Positions 1 to 7,906 of a stretch of 64,000 nucleotides of DNA are shown one piece after another. The stretch comes from Streptomyces lomondensis. Its GTDB lineage: Bacteria; Actinomycetota; Actinomycetes; Streptomycetales; Streptomycetaceae. Under the pieces are notes generated by a model, which worked only from the letters and a program-made list of their open reading frames with translations, was not told the DNA's origin and ran no database searches. Position 1 is the stretch's first letter; every line of letters starts with the position of its first letter. The translations under genes and the position numbers were made by a program. The DNA lies in NCBI RefSeq assembly GCF_014651035.1, contig NZ_BMWC01000009.1, positions 186,001-250,000 of the forward strand. The letters are read 5' to 3'.

Positions 1-126
1 TCCCAGGGGCTGGAACGACAGCTTCCAACGGGTTCTCGCCAACTCCCCTGACCTGCGCTCACCCTGCCTGAGCCGCCGCGATCCCCGCTTTACCGGGCTG
101 GCGGGAATGCACCTAGGGTGGCCGTC

Positions 127-1137
127 ATGCACTCCGTGGCGATCCTGGTTCTCGATCACGTGGTCCCGTTCGACATGGCGGCGCCCCAGCAGACGTTCGC
201 CTGGACCCATCTGCCGGACGGGCGGCCCGCCTACCGGGTCCGGTTGTGCGCCGAGACACCGGAGGTGCGGGCGGACGGCGGTTTCACCCTGCGGGTCGAC
301 CGGGGTCTTGAGGCCCTGGCGGAGGCCGACACCATCGTCGTGCCGGGCTGCTCCCCCGAGGCCGCGCCGCCCTCCGCCCGGGTGCTGGCGGCCCTGCGGC
401 AGGCGGCCGAAGCCGGTACCCGGATCGCGTCCGTGTGCGTGGGCGCCTTCGTGCTGGCGGAGGCCGGGCTGCTGGACGGGCTGCGCGCCACCACGCACTG
501 GGTGGCCGCGGGCGACCTGGCCCGCCGGTTCCCGCGGGTCGAGGTGGAGCCGGACGTGCTGTACGTGGACAACGGGCAGATCCTCACCTCGGCCGGCGCC
601 GCCGCCGCGCTGGATCTGTGCCTGCACATGATCCGGCGGGATCTGGGGTCGGCCGTCGCGGCGAACATCGCCCGGATGTCGGTCATGCCGCTGGAGCGGG
701 AGGGCGGGCAGGCCCAGTTCATCGTGCACGAGCACCCGCCGGTGCCCCGGGGGTCGGCGCTCGAACCGGTACTGGAGTGGATCGAGGACAACCTCGCGCA
801 CGAGGTGACGCTGGGCGCGCTGGCGGCCCGGGCGGGGATGAGCGAGCGGACCTTCAGCCGCCGCTTCCGCGAGCAGACCGGCACCACGCCGCTGCAGTGG
901 CTGCTGCGGGCCCGTGTGCGGCGCGCCCAGTACCTGCTGGAGAACACCGACCACTCCGTCGAGCGGATCGCGCGGCAGGCCGGGTTCGGGTCACCGACCG
1001 CGTTCCGGGAGCGGTTCCGCAAAGTGGTCGGCACCACGCCGTACACATACCGCACGGCGTTCCACGGGAAGACCGCTGCCCCGGCGGCCCGTTCCCGGAC
1101 CGCCGGGGCAGCTCCGGGTCCGGGCCCGGGCTCCTGA
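127..1137 (+). CDS. GlxA-family transcriptional regulator (DJ-1/PfpI + AraC HTH)
   Basis: Transcriptional regulator of the GlxA type. The N-terminal half (about residues 1-170) is a DJ-1/PfpI-like fold with the nucleophile-elbow-like segment SVCVGAFVLAEAGLLDG and a following TTHW. The C-terminal 100 residues are an AraC/XylS double helix-turn-helix (MSERTFSRRFREQTG and AGFGSPTAFRERFRK). The ATG at 127 is chosen because AGGG at 115-118 sits 8 nt upstream; an in-frame GTG at 118 would put the start inside that ribosome binding site. The product is 336 aa, normal for the family. It is convergent with the DUF5133 gene, with only 2 bp between the stop codons. The ligand and targets cannot be read from the sequence. 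Confidence 0.9.
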   Translation: MHSVAILVLDHVVPFDMAAPQQTFAWTHLPDGRPAYRVRLCAETPEVRADGGFTLRVDRGLEALAEADTIVVPGCSPEAAPPSARVLAALRQAAEAGTRIASVCVGAFVLAEAGLLDGLRATTHWVAAGDLARRFPRVEVEPDVLYVDNGQILTSAGAAAALDLCLHMIRRDLGSAVAANIARMSVMPLEREGGQAQFIVHEHPPVPRGSALEPVLEWIEDNLAHEVTLGALAARAGMSERTFSRRFREQTGTTPLQWLLRARVRRAQYLLENTDHSVERIARQAGFGSPTAFRERFRKVVGTTPYTYRTAFHGKTAAPAARSRTAGAAPGPGPGS

Positions 1138-1139
1138 TC

Positions 1140-1391
1140 TCAGCCGACCAGCGTCAGACCGTTCTCCCCGTCCGTGTCCGCGGCAGCGGACCGCTCCTTG
1201 GTGAGCAGCAGCACATCCGCCTTGGCGATGGCATCGCTGATGTCGGACGTCCCCATCATCACGCACAGCGTGTAACTGACGTCGTCCAGTTCGCGTGCCG
1301 TCGCCGGCGTGTGCCTCTCCGCCTGAGCGATCCTCAGCGACGCATACCGCGTCAGCAGCTCTCTGACGGCCTTCCGGTCCGGTACGAGCAC
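1140..1391 (-). CDS. DUF5133 family small protein
   Basis: An 83-aa protein of the actinomycete DUF5133 family, recognised by its opening LVPDRKAVRELLTRYASLR and the central LDDVSYTLCVMMGTSDISDAI segment. Function unknown. The GTG at 1391 is preferred over a longer in-frame start at 1445 because GAGAGGGG lies 7 nt upstream of it and family members begin at this point. It lies 113 bp downstream of the ABC exporter on the same strand and could be its distal operon partner or have its own promoter. No membrane segment or metal-binding motif is visible. Confidence 0.8.
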   Translation of the reverse strand: MLVPDRKAVRELLTRYASLRIAQAERHTPATARELDDVSYTLCVMMGTSDISDAIAKADVLLLTKERSAAADTDGENGLTLVG

Positions 1392-1504
1392 GTAGCGCCC
1401 CTCTCTGTGGTTTGCGCTGCGTATGCCCGAACCACGCGGAAACATTCACACCTTTTTCTCAGCAGTGACGGATCTGACGAGAAATGACCACCCGCTGATC
1501 GCCG

Positions 1505-3274
1505 TCAGGCGGGCTGGCCGCTGTGCAGGGCCGTGTAGGCCCCGCCCCGGCGCAGGAGTTCCTCGTGGGTGCCGACCTCCCGGATCCGGCCGTCACCCAT
1601 GACCACGATCCGGTCGGCGCCCTGGACGGTGGACAGCCGGTGCGCCACGACGAAGGTGGTGCGCCCGTGCAGCAGCCGGGCCAGGGCCTGCTGGACGAGG
1701 GCTTCGGAGCGGGTGTCGAGCGCCGAGGTCGCCTCGTCCAGGATCAGCACCCTGGGGTCGCGGATCAGGGCCCGGGCGATGGCGAGCCGCTGCCGCTGCC
1801 CGCCGGAGAGCCGGGCGCCGTGCTCGCCGACCAGGGTGTCGAGGCCCCTGGGGAGCCGGTCGACGAACTCCAGCGCGTTGGCGTCGCGCAGGGCCGCCCG
1901 TACCGTCTCCTCGTCGGCGTCGTCCATGCCGTAGGCGACGTTCTCGCGGATCGTGCCGTCGAAGAGGATCGACTCCTGCGGCACGACCGACACGAAGCGG
2001 CGGTAGGTGCGCAGGTCGAGGGTGTCCATGTCGGTGCCGTCGAGCAGCAGGCGGCCCGAGGTGGGGCGGATGAAGCCGATGACGAGGTTGAGGACGGTGG
2101 ACTTGCCGGCGCCGGACGCCCCCACGAGGGCGATGGTCTCGCCCGGCGCGACGTCGAGGGTGAAGTCCCGTACGGCGGCGCGTCCGTCGGTCTCGTAGGC
2201 GTAGTCGACGTGCTCGAAGGTGACGGCTCCGCGCAGGGCGGTGAGCTCCGCCTTGCCCGCGTTGTCCTCCAGTTCGGGGGCCTGGAGGACCTCGCCCACC
2301 GAGCGGACGGACTCCAGTCCCTTGGTGATGACCGGCGCGAGCCCTGCCAACGTTGTCGTGGAGTTGGTGAGGGTGGTCAGGAACGCGCTGAGCATCACGA
2401 CGTCTCCGGGGGTGACGCCCCAGACGCCGTGGTACGAGATGAGCGCCGCGCCGGCCAGGACCAGCACGCCGACGACGTTGAGCACGACCCAGGCCAGGGA
2501 GGCGAACCGGCCGTTGAGCAGGTCGAGGCGGAGGCCGGAGGTGAGCAGCCGGTTCAGGGTGCCGTTCATGCGGCGCAGCGCCTTGCCCTCCAGGCCGTGG
2601 GCGCGGGTGACGGGGATGAGGCGGGTCATCTCCGTGACGCGGGAGGACAGGGTCTCCACCTCGTGGCGGAAGTGCTCGTTGTGCGTGCGCAGCCGTGCCC
2701 GGAGCCGGGCCACGAGGAGGGCGGCGGCGGGCACGACGACGAGGAAGACCGGGAGGAACTCGGGCGTGCGGACGGCGATGATGACGAGCCCGCCGGTGAG
2801 CACGGTCGTCGCGCCGAGCCCGATCTCGGCGGTCTGCTGGACCATCTGCTCGACGGTCTCGACGTCCCGGACGACCTTGGCCTGGAGCACCCCGGCGCTG
2901 ACCCGGGAGTGGTAGCCGATGGAGAGCTGCTGCATGCGGGTGCACAGGGCGGAGCGCAGGGCGGTGCCCATGCGGCGGACGCTGCCGTACAGGAGGCGGA
3001 CGTACAGCACGTGCAGCGGGTAGTTGACGAGCAGGATGAACAGGATGAGGCCGGTGCTGGTCCAGAGCCGGCCGAGGGGCTGGTGCTGGACGACGGTGTC
3101 GATGATGGACGCGGTGATCAGCGGCAGCAGCCAGACGGGGCTGTGCTTGACCGTGAAGACGACGACGGCGGCCAGGAGCCGCCGCCGGTCGGCACGGAAC
3201 AGGTAGGCGAGGGTGCGGATCGGGTGCTCGCCCCGGTAGCGGTGGTCGAGCGGTCTTTCCCACGACGAGGCCAT
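1505..3274 (-). CDS. ABC exporter, fused permease and ATP-binding protein
   Basis: A 589-aa half-transporter with an N-terminal six-helix type IV exporter domain (about residues 20-330) and a C-terminal ATPase. Walker A GASGAGKS, the signature LSGGQRQR, Walker B VLILDEATSALD and the H-loop VAHRLS are all intact, so it should be an active efflux ATPase working as a homodimer. The substrate (drug, lipid or peptide) cannot be told from the sequence. Upstream on the same strand is the broken aldo/keto reductase; downstream is the DUF5133 gene. The ATG at 3274 gives a normal family length. Confidence 0.92.
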   Translation of the reverse strand: MASSWERPLDHRYRGEHPIRTLAYLFRADRRRLLAAVVVFTVKHSPVWLLPLITASIIDTVVQHQPLGRLWTSTGLILFILLVNYPLHVLYVRLLYGSVRRMGTALRSALCTRMQQLSIGYHSRVSAGVLQAKVVRDVETVEQMVQQTAEIGLGATTVLTGGLVIIAVRTPEFLPVFLVVVPAAALLVARLRARLRTHNEHFRHEVETLSSRVTEMTRLIPVTRAHGLEGKALRRMNGTLNRLLTSGLRLDLLNGRFASLAWVVLNVVGVLVLAGAALISYHGVWGVTPGDVVMLSAFLTTLTNSTTTLAGLAPVITKGLESVRSVGEVLQAPELEDNAGKAELTALRGAVTFEHVDYAYETDGRAAVRDFTLDVAPGETIALVGASGAGKSTVLNLVIGFIRPTSGRLLLDGTDMDTLDLRTYRRFVSVVPQESILFDGTIRENVAYGMDDADEETVRAALRDANALEFVDRLPRGLDTLVGEHGARLSGGQRQRLAIARALIRDPRVLILDEATSALDTRSEALVQQALARLLHGRTTFVVAHRLSTVQGADRIVVMGDGRIREVGTHEELLRRGGAYTALHSGQPA

Positions 3275-3387
3275 CGGGTGGTGGTCCTCCAGGTTGCCGG
3301 TACGGATGGCAGGCGCTTACTTCCCTTGCGCGCCAGGAGTACACCGATGGCGACGGACGTGCCCGCGGAGGCGGACCGGCGGCGTGC

Positions 3388-4249
3388 TCAGGCCCCGTCG
3401 AGTTCCGCGAGTTCCTCGGGCGTCAGGGTGAGGTCCACGGCGGCGGCCGAGTCGCGGATGGTCTCCGGGCGGCTCGCGCCCGGGATCGGCACCACGACCG
3501 GCGACTTGGCGAGCATCCACGCCAGGCACACCCGCTGCGGACCCACCCCGTGCGCCTCGGCGATGCGGGCGAAGGGGGCGTGGGACGAGCCCAGTTCACC
3601 GGCGCGGGAGATCCCGCCGAGGGGGCTCCAGGGCAGGAAGGCGATGCCGAGTTCGTCGCACAGGCGCAGCTCCGGCTCGCTGGAGCGGAAGGCCGGGGAG
3701 AACTGGTTCTGCACGGAGACCAGACGGCCGCCGAGGATGTCGCCCGCCTGCCGGATCTGCTCGGGGTTCGCGTTCGAGATGCCGGCCATGCGGATCTTGC
3801 CCTCGTCGAGGAGGTCCCGGATCGCGCCGACGGACTCGGCGTAGGGGACGCGCGGGTCGGGGCGGTGGAACTGGTAGAGCCCGATGGCCTCCACGCCGAG
3901 CCGGCGCAGCGACGCCTCGCAGGCGGCCTTGAGGTGGCGGGGGCTGCCGTCCAGGGTCCAGCTGCCGTCGCCGGGGCGCAGATGGCCGCCCTTGGTGGCG
4001 ACCAGGACGTCGGCGCCGCGGTCGTGGGAGGCGAGGGCCTTGGCTATGAGGGTCTCGTTGTGACCGACCTCGTCGGCGTCGCGGTGGTAGGCGTCCGCGG
4101 TGTCGATCAGGGTCACTCCGGCGTCGAGCGCGGCGTGGATCGATCGTGGCGAGGGAGCGGTCCTCGTCCGGTCGTCCCTCGATGGACATGGGCATCGCGC
4201 CCAGTCCGATCGCGCTGACCTCGACGTCACCGATACGGCGGTTGTGCAT
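3388..4249 (-). pseudogene. aldo/keto reductase, frameshifted by a 4-bp duplication
   Basis: NADPH-dependent aldo/keto reductase family. The start ATG at 4249 follows GGAAGAGG and gives MHNRRIGDVEVSAIGLGAMP up to DEDRSLATI. Reading then leaves the family frame at 4138-4145, where GATC is repeated in tandem. Removing one GATC restores DEDRSLATI-HAALDAGVTLIDTADAYH and an uninterrupted family sequence to the stop at 3388. The catalytic Asp and Tyr of DTADAY lie just after the lesion, in the shifted frame, so the gene as written should give no enzyme. It is divergent from the acyl-CoA carboxylase gene. A sequencing or assembly error is the main alternative. Confidence 0.85.
4138..4145. repeat. 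tandem GATC duplication causing a frameshift
   Basis: GATCGATC, where the reading frame of the aldo/keto reductase needs a single GATC. The extra 4 bp shift the frame by one. A 4-bp duplication of GATC is what filling-in and rejoining a GATC-overhang break would leave, but slippage or a sequencing artefact would look the same. Confidence 0.8.
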
Positions 4250-4506
4250 GTGCTCGTGACCTCTTCCGGCTGTCGTTCCGGCTGTCCGGCGATGGTGCAG
4301 TCCAGCCTGGACGCCGCACGCCCGGACGTCCAATAGAAGAAGGAGAACGCATTCAGCACCCGGGCAGCTGAATCGCGCCCGGCGGTGCGTTGTCACACCG
4401 GTATGAAACCCGGCGCCGGAGCACTCAACTCCCCCACACAGAACGGCGATCCGCACGGCACTCCCCCGCCTCACTGCCATATTCGAGAACCGCTTCGGAG
4501 GTGGTT
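4250..4506. promoter_or_regulatory. divergent intergenic region upstream of the lipid cluster
   Basis: This 257-bp gap separates the broken aldo/keto reductase (minus strand) from the acyl-CoA carboxylase gene (plus strand). It should carry the promoter of the carboxylase, ligase and PKS operon. No convincing -35/-10 pair or palindrome was found by eye. The only firm element is the GGAGG at 4497-4501 that serves the GTG start at 4507. Confidence 0.4.
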
Positions 4507-6081
4507 GTGAGCACAGAGGTGACAGCATCCGGCCCGGGGGAGACGGCGGCGCACGCGCCCGGGACCACCGCGGAACGGGTCGCCGGCCTGAGGCGCCGCC
4601 GGGACCAGGCGGTGACCCCGGGCGGACCGCGCAGACGTGGGGAGTTCTCGGCCCGGGAGCGGATCGAACGGCTCCTGGACAAGGACTCCTTCACCGAGAC
4701 CGGCCTGTTCGTCCGGGCCCGGGCCGCCGGGGAGGACGCCCGCCGCCCCTGCGGCGACGGGGTGGTCACCGGGTACGGCACGGTCGACGGCCGCCCGGTG
4801 TGCGTGTTCGCCCAGGACTCCACGGTGTTCGGCGGCAGCATGGGCGAGGCCTTCGGCGAGAAGACCGTCGCCCTGATGGAGCTCGCCCTGAAGACCGGCT
4901 GCCCGGTCGTCGGGCTGAACGACGGCGGGGGCGCCCGCATCCAGGAGGGCGTCGCCGCGCTCGCCCTCTACGCCGAGCTGGTGCGCCGCAACGTCAAGGC
5001 GTCCGGGGTGATCCCGCAGATCTCCGTCGTGCTGGGGCCGTGCGCGGGCGGCGCCGCGTACTCGCCGGCGATCACGGACTTCACGGTGATGGTGGACGGC
5101 GCCTCGCACATGTTCGTCACGGGCCCCGACGTCATCGAGACGGTCACCGGCGAGCGGACCACCGCCGAGGAGCTGGGCGGCGCCCGCACCAGCAACACCG
5201 TCAACGGCAACGCCCACTTCCTGGCCGCCGGCGAGGAGGACGCCCTCGACACCGTGCGCGACCTGCTGTCGTACCTCCCGGCCAACAACCTGGAACGGCC
5301 CCCGGAGTACGCCCCGGGGCACGCGCCGCCCGGGGCCGGGCTCGACGGGATCGTCCCGGACCGCCTGGGCCAGGCCTACGACATGCGCGACATCCTGCAC
5401 GCGGTCGTCGACGACGGTGAACTGCTGCAGGTGCAGGAGCTGTTCGCGCCGAACATCATCTGCGGCCTGGCCCGGATCGAGGGCCGCTCGGTCGGTGTCG
5501 TCGCCAACCAGCCGCTGCACGCCGCCGGAGTCCTCGACATCGACGCCTCCGAGAAGGCGGCGCGGTTCGTGCGGTTCTGCGACGCGTTCGGCATCCCGCT
5601 GCTGACCTTCGCCGACGTGCCCGGCTATCTGTCCGGGGTGCGGCAGGAGCAGGCGGGGATCATCCGGCGCGGGGCGAAGCTGCTGTACGCGTACGCCGAG
5701 GCGACCGTGCCCAAGGTGACGGTGGTGGTGCGCAAGGCGTACGGCGGCGGATACGCGGTGATGGGTTCCAAGCACCTGGGCGCCGACGTCAACCTCGCCT
5801 GGCCCACCGCCCGTATCGCCGTGATGGGCGCCGAGGGGGCCGTGGGCGTGCTGCACCGGCGCGACCTCGCCGCCGCCGACGACCCCGAGGCGCTGCGCGC
5901 CCGCCTGCTCGCCGCGTACGAGCGCACCCACGGCACCCCTTATCTCGCCGCCGAGCGCGGCTACGTCGACGCCGTCATCGCGCCGCGCGAGACCCGGGAG
6001 CAGGTCTGCCGCGCGCTGCGCGCCCTGCGCGGCAAACGCGCGCCGATGCCGGAACGCCGGCACGGCAACATCCCCCTCTGA
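4507..6081 (+). CDS. acyl-CoA carboxylase beta (carboxyltransferase) subunit, AccD4/PccB-like
   Basis: Carboxyltransferase subunit that moves CO2 from biotin to an acyl-CoA, giving malonyl-, methylmalonyl- or longer carboxyacyl-CoA. The crotonase-like N domain holds LNDGGGARIQEGV and the oxyanion segment GPCAGGAAYSPAITDF. The C domain holds FADVPGYLSGVRQEQAGIIR and KAYGGGYAVMGSKHLGADV. GTG at 4507 with GGAGG 5 nt upstream gives 524 aa, the usual size. No biotin carboxylase or biotin carrier gene is nearby, so the alpha subunit must come from elsewhere. It heads an operon with a FadD32-like ligase and a Pks13-like PKS, as accD4 neighbours pks13 and fadD32 in mycobacteria. The most likely role is therefore making the carboxyacyl extender for that PKS (inference). 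Confidence 0.9.
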   Translation: MSTEVTASGPGETAAHAPGTTAERVAGLRRRRDQAVTPGGPRRRGEFSARERIERLLDKDSFTETGLFVRARAAGEDARRPCGDGVVTGYGTVDGRPVCVFAQDSTVFGGSMGEAFGEKTVALMELALKTGCPVVGLNDGGGARIQEGVAALALYAELVRRNVKASGVIPQISVVLGPCAGGAAYSPAITDFTVMVDGASHMFVTGPDVIETVTGERTTAEELGGARTSNTVNGNAHFLAAGEEDALDTVRDLLSYLPANNLERPPEYAPGHAPPGAGLDGIVPDRLGQAYDMRDILHAVVDDGELLQVQELFAPNIICGLARIEGRSVGVVANQPLHAAGVLDIDASEKAARFVRFCDAFGIPLLTFADVPGYLSGVRQEQAGIIRRGAKLLYAYAEATVPKVTVVVRKAYGGGYAVMGSKHLGADVNLAWPTARIAVMGAEGAVGVLHRRDLAAADDPEALRARLLAAYERTHGTPYLAAERGYVDAVIAPRETREQVCRALRALRGKRAPMPERRHGNIPL

Positions 6082-6148
6082 CCGCCTCCCCTCTGACCGC
6101 CCTTTTCGCGACTCGTCAGCCGATCCGCGCCGTGAGGAGCCCCGCCCG

Positions 6149-7906
6149 ATGGACAGCCGTCGCCCCCCGCTCGCGCCCGTGTGCCCGACGCTGCCGGAGT
6201 TCGTGCGGCACTGGGCCGAGACCGCCCCGGACCGCCGGGCCTTCACCTTCGTCGAGCATCCCGCGCCGCACTCGCGCGGCGTGCACCGCACCCTGACGTG
6301 GCGCCGGCTGGACGTGCGGGTGCGGGCGCTCGCCGCGTGCCTCGCCGAACAGGCCGGGCCGGGAGACCGCGTCGCGGTGCTGTGCCCCCAGGGCACGGAG
6401 TACGTGACCGCGTTCCTCGGGGCCCTGGCCGCCGGGCTGGTCGCCGTGCCGCTGTATCCGCCGGGGCTGCCCGGGCACGCGGACCGGCTCGCGGGCGTCC
6501 TGGCCGACGCGCGGCCTTCGGCAGTGGTGACCACGGGCCGGGCCCGGGACGAGGTGCGGGACTTCCTCGGTCCCGACGGTCCGCGCATCGTCGTCGCGGA
6601 CGAGGTGCCCGACGACGCCGGCCGGACCTGGCAGCCGGTCGCCCCGGACCCCGGGGCGACCGCGTACCTCCAGTACACCTCCGGTTCCACCCGTGCCCCG
6701 GCGGGCGTGGAGATCAGCCACGGCAACGTCGTCGCCAACGCCCGCCAGGCGCTCACCGCCTACGGTGCCGACGCCCGCCCGGTGACCTGTGTGGGCTGGC
6801 TGCCGCTCTACCACGACATGGGGCTGGTGCTCAGCGTCGCGGCGCCGGTGGTGCGCGGGCTGCTGTCGGTGCTCATGGACCCGGCGGCGTTCCTGCACGA
6901 GCCCGTGCGCTGGCTGCGGCTGCTCGCCGCCCATCCGAACGCCGTGAGCGCCGCGCCCAACTTCGCCTACGACTACTGCGTCGCGACCGTCACCGCCGAG
7001 CAGAAGGAGGGCCTGCGGCTGGACGGCGTCACCGCGCTGATCAACGGCAGCGAGCCGGTCCGCCCGGGCACGGCCGACCGTTTCCACGCGGCGTTCGCCG
7101 GCCAGGGCCTGGCGCCGGGGACGCACTGCCCGTCGTACGGCCTGGCCGAGGCCACGGTGTTCGTGTGCGCGGCCCGGCCGGGTGAGCCGCTGCGCCGGTT
7201 CGCGCTGGACCGTGACGCCCTGGCGGCCGGCAAGGCGCTGCCCGCGCGGCCGGACGATCCCCGGGCCGTGCTGCTGGCGGGCTGCGGCACCCCGGCGGGC
7301 CAGCGGGTCCGGATCGCCGACCCCGTGACGCGGGCCCTGCTGTCGGAGGGCGAGGTCGGCGAGATCTGGGTGCAGGGGCCGAACGTGGGCCGCGGCTACT
7401 GGAACCGGGGGCCGGGGGACGTCTTCGGCGCCGAGTTCGCGGACGCCGCGGCCGGTCCGGGCGGCTGGCTGCGCACGGGCGATCTGGGGACGGTGCTGGA
7501 GGGGCAGCTCGTCGTGACGGGGCGGTGGAAGGACCTGATCATCGTGGACGGCCGCAACCACTATCCGCAGGACGTCGAGGCGACGGCCCAGGAGGCGCAC
7601 GAGGCGGTGCGCCGGGACCGGCTGGCGGCGTTCGCCGTGCCGGGCGGCGCCGGCGGCGAGCGGGTGGTCGTCGTGGCCGAGCACGCGCGGACGGCGCGCC
7701 TCGCCGAGCTGGACGTGCCGGCCGTGGTGCGTGCCGTGCGCGGTGCGGTCTCCGCCCGGCACGGGCTGCGGCTGGCCGACGTGATCCTGGTGCCGCCGGG
7801 CACGGTGCCGCGCACCTCCAGCGGGAAGGTGTCGCGGGCGCTGACCCGGGCCCGGTACCTGGAGGGCGCGTACGGCGGTCAGGACCGGGCGGGTGCCGAA
7901 GGATGA
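6149..7906 (+). CDS. long-chain fatty acyl-AMP ligase, FadD32-like
   Basis: Adenylate-forming enzyme that should activate a fatty acid as acyl-AMP and load it on an acyl carrier protein. The adenylation core has TSGSTRAPAGVEISH from Thr177, GWLPLYHDMGLV, SYGLAEATVF, TGDLG and the C-terminal SSGK with catalytic Lys560. The wording of the P-loop region (STRAPAGVEIS) and the 585-aa length fit the FAAL/FadD32 group better than acyl-CoA synthetases. The ATG at 6149 has GAGGAG 9 nt upstream. It ends in a 4-bp ATGA overlap with the PKS gene, so the two are translationally coupled, which fits direct loading of the PKS N-terminal ACP. Confidence 0.9.
   Translation: MDSRRPPLAPVCPTLPEFVRHWAETAPDRRAFTFVEHPAPHSRGVHRTLTWRRLDVRVRALAACLAEQAGPGDRVAVLCPQGTEYVTAFLGALAAGLVAVPLYPPGLPGHADRLAGVLADARPSAVVTTGRARDEVRDFLGPDGPRIVVADEVPDDAGRTWQPVAPDPGATAYLQYTSGSTRAPAGVEISHGNVVANARQALTAYGADARPVTCVGWLPLYHDMGLVLSVAAPVVRGLLSVLMDPAAFLHEPVRWLRLLAAHPNAVSAAPNFAYDYCVATVTAEQKEGLRLDGVTALINGSEPVRPGTADRFHAAFAGQGLAPGTHCPSYGLAEATVFVCAARPGEPLRRFALDRDALAAGKALPARPDDPRAVLLAGCGTPAGQRVRIADPVTRALLSEGEVGEIWVQGPNVGRGYWNRGPGDVFGAEFADAAAGPGGWLRTGDLGTVLEGQLVVTGRWKDLIIVDGRNHYPQDVEATAQEAHEAVRRDRLAAFAVPGGAGGERVVVVAEHARTARLAELDVPAVVRAVRGAVSARHGLRLADVILVPPGTVPRTSSGKVSRALTRARYLEGAYGGQDRAGAEG

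Noticed and set aside
1523..3844. Very long plus-strand open frame opposite the ABC exporter
   Set aside because: Gly/Asp/Glu/Val-rich shadow of the minus-strand gene; no domain and wrong codon-position GC pattern.
3388..4249. Programmed frameshift in the aldo/keto reductase
   Set aside because: No slippery heptamer or downstream stimulatory structure; a duplicated GATC explains the lesion fully.
4471..6756. Long minus-strand frame across the carboxylase and ligase genes
   Set aside because: Antisense shadow; the plus strand encodes complete family motifs over the same span.
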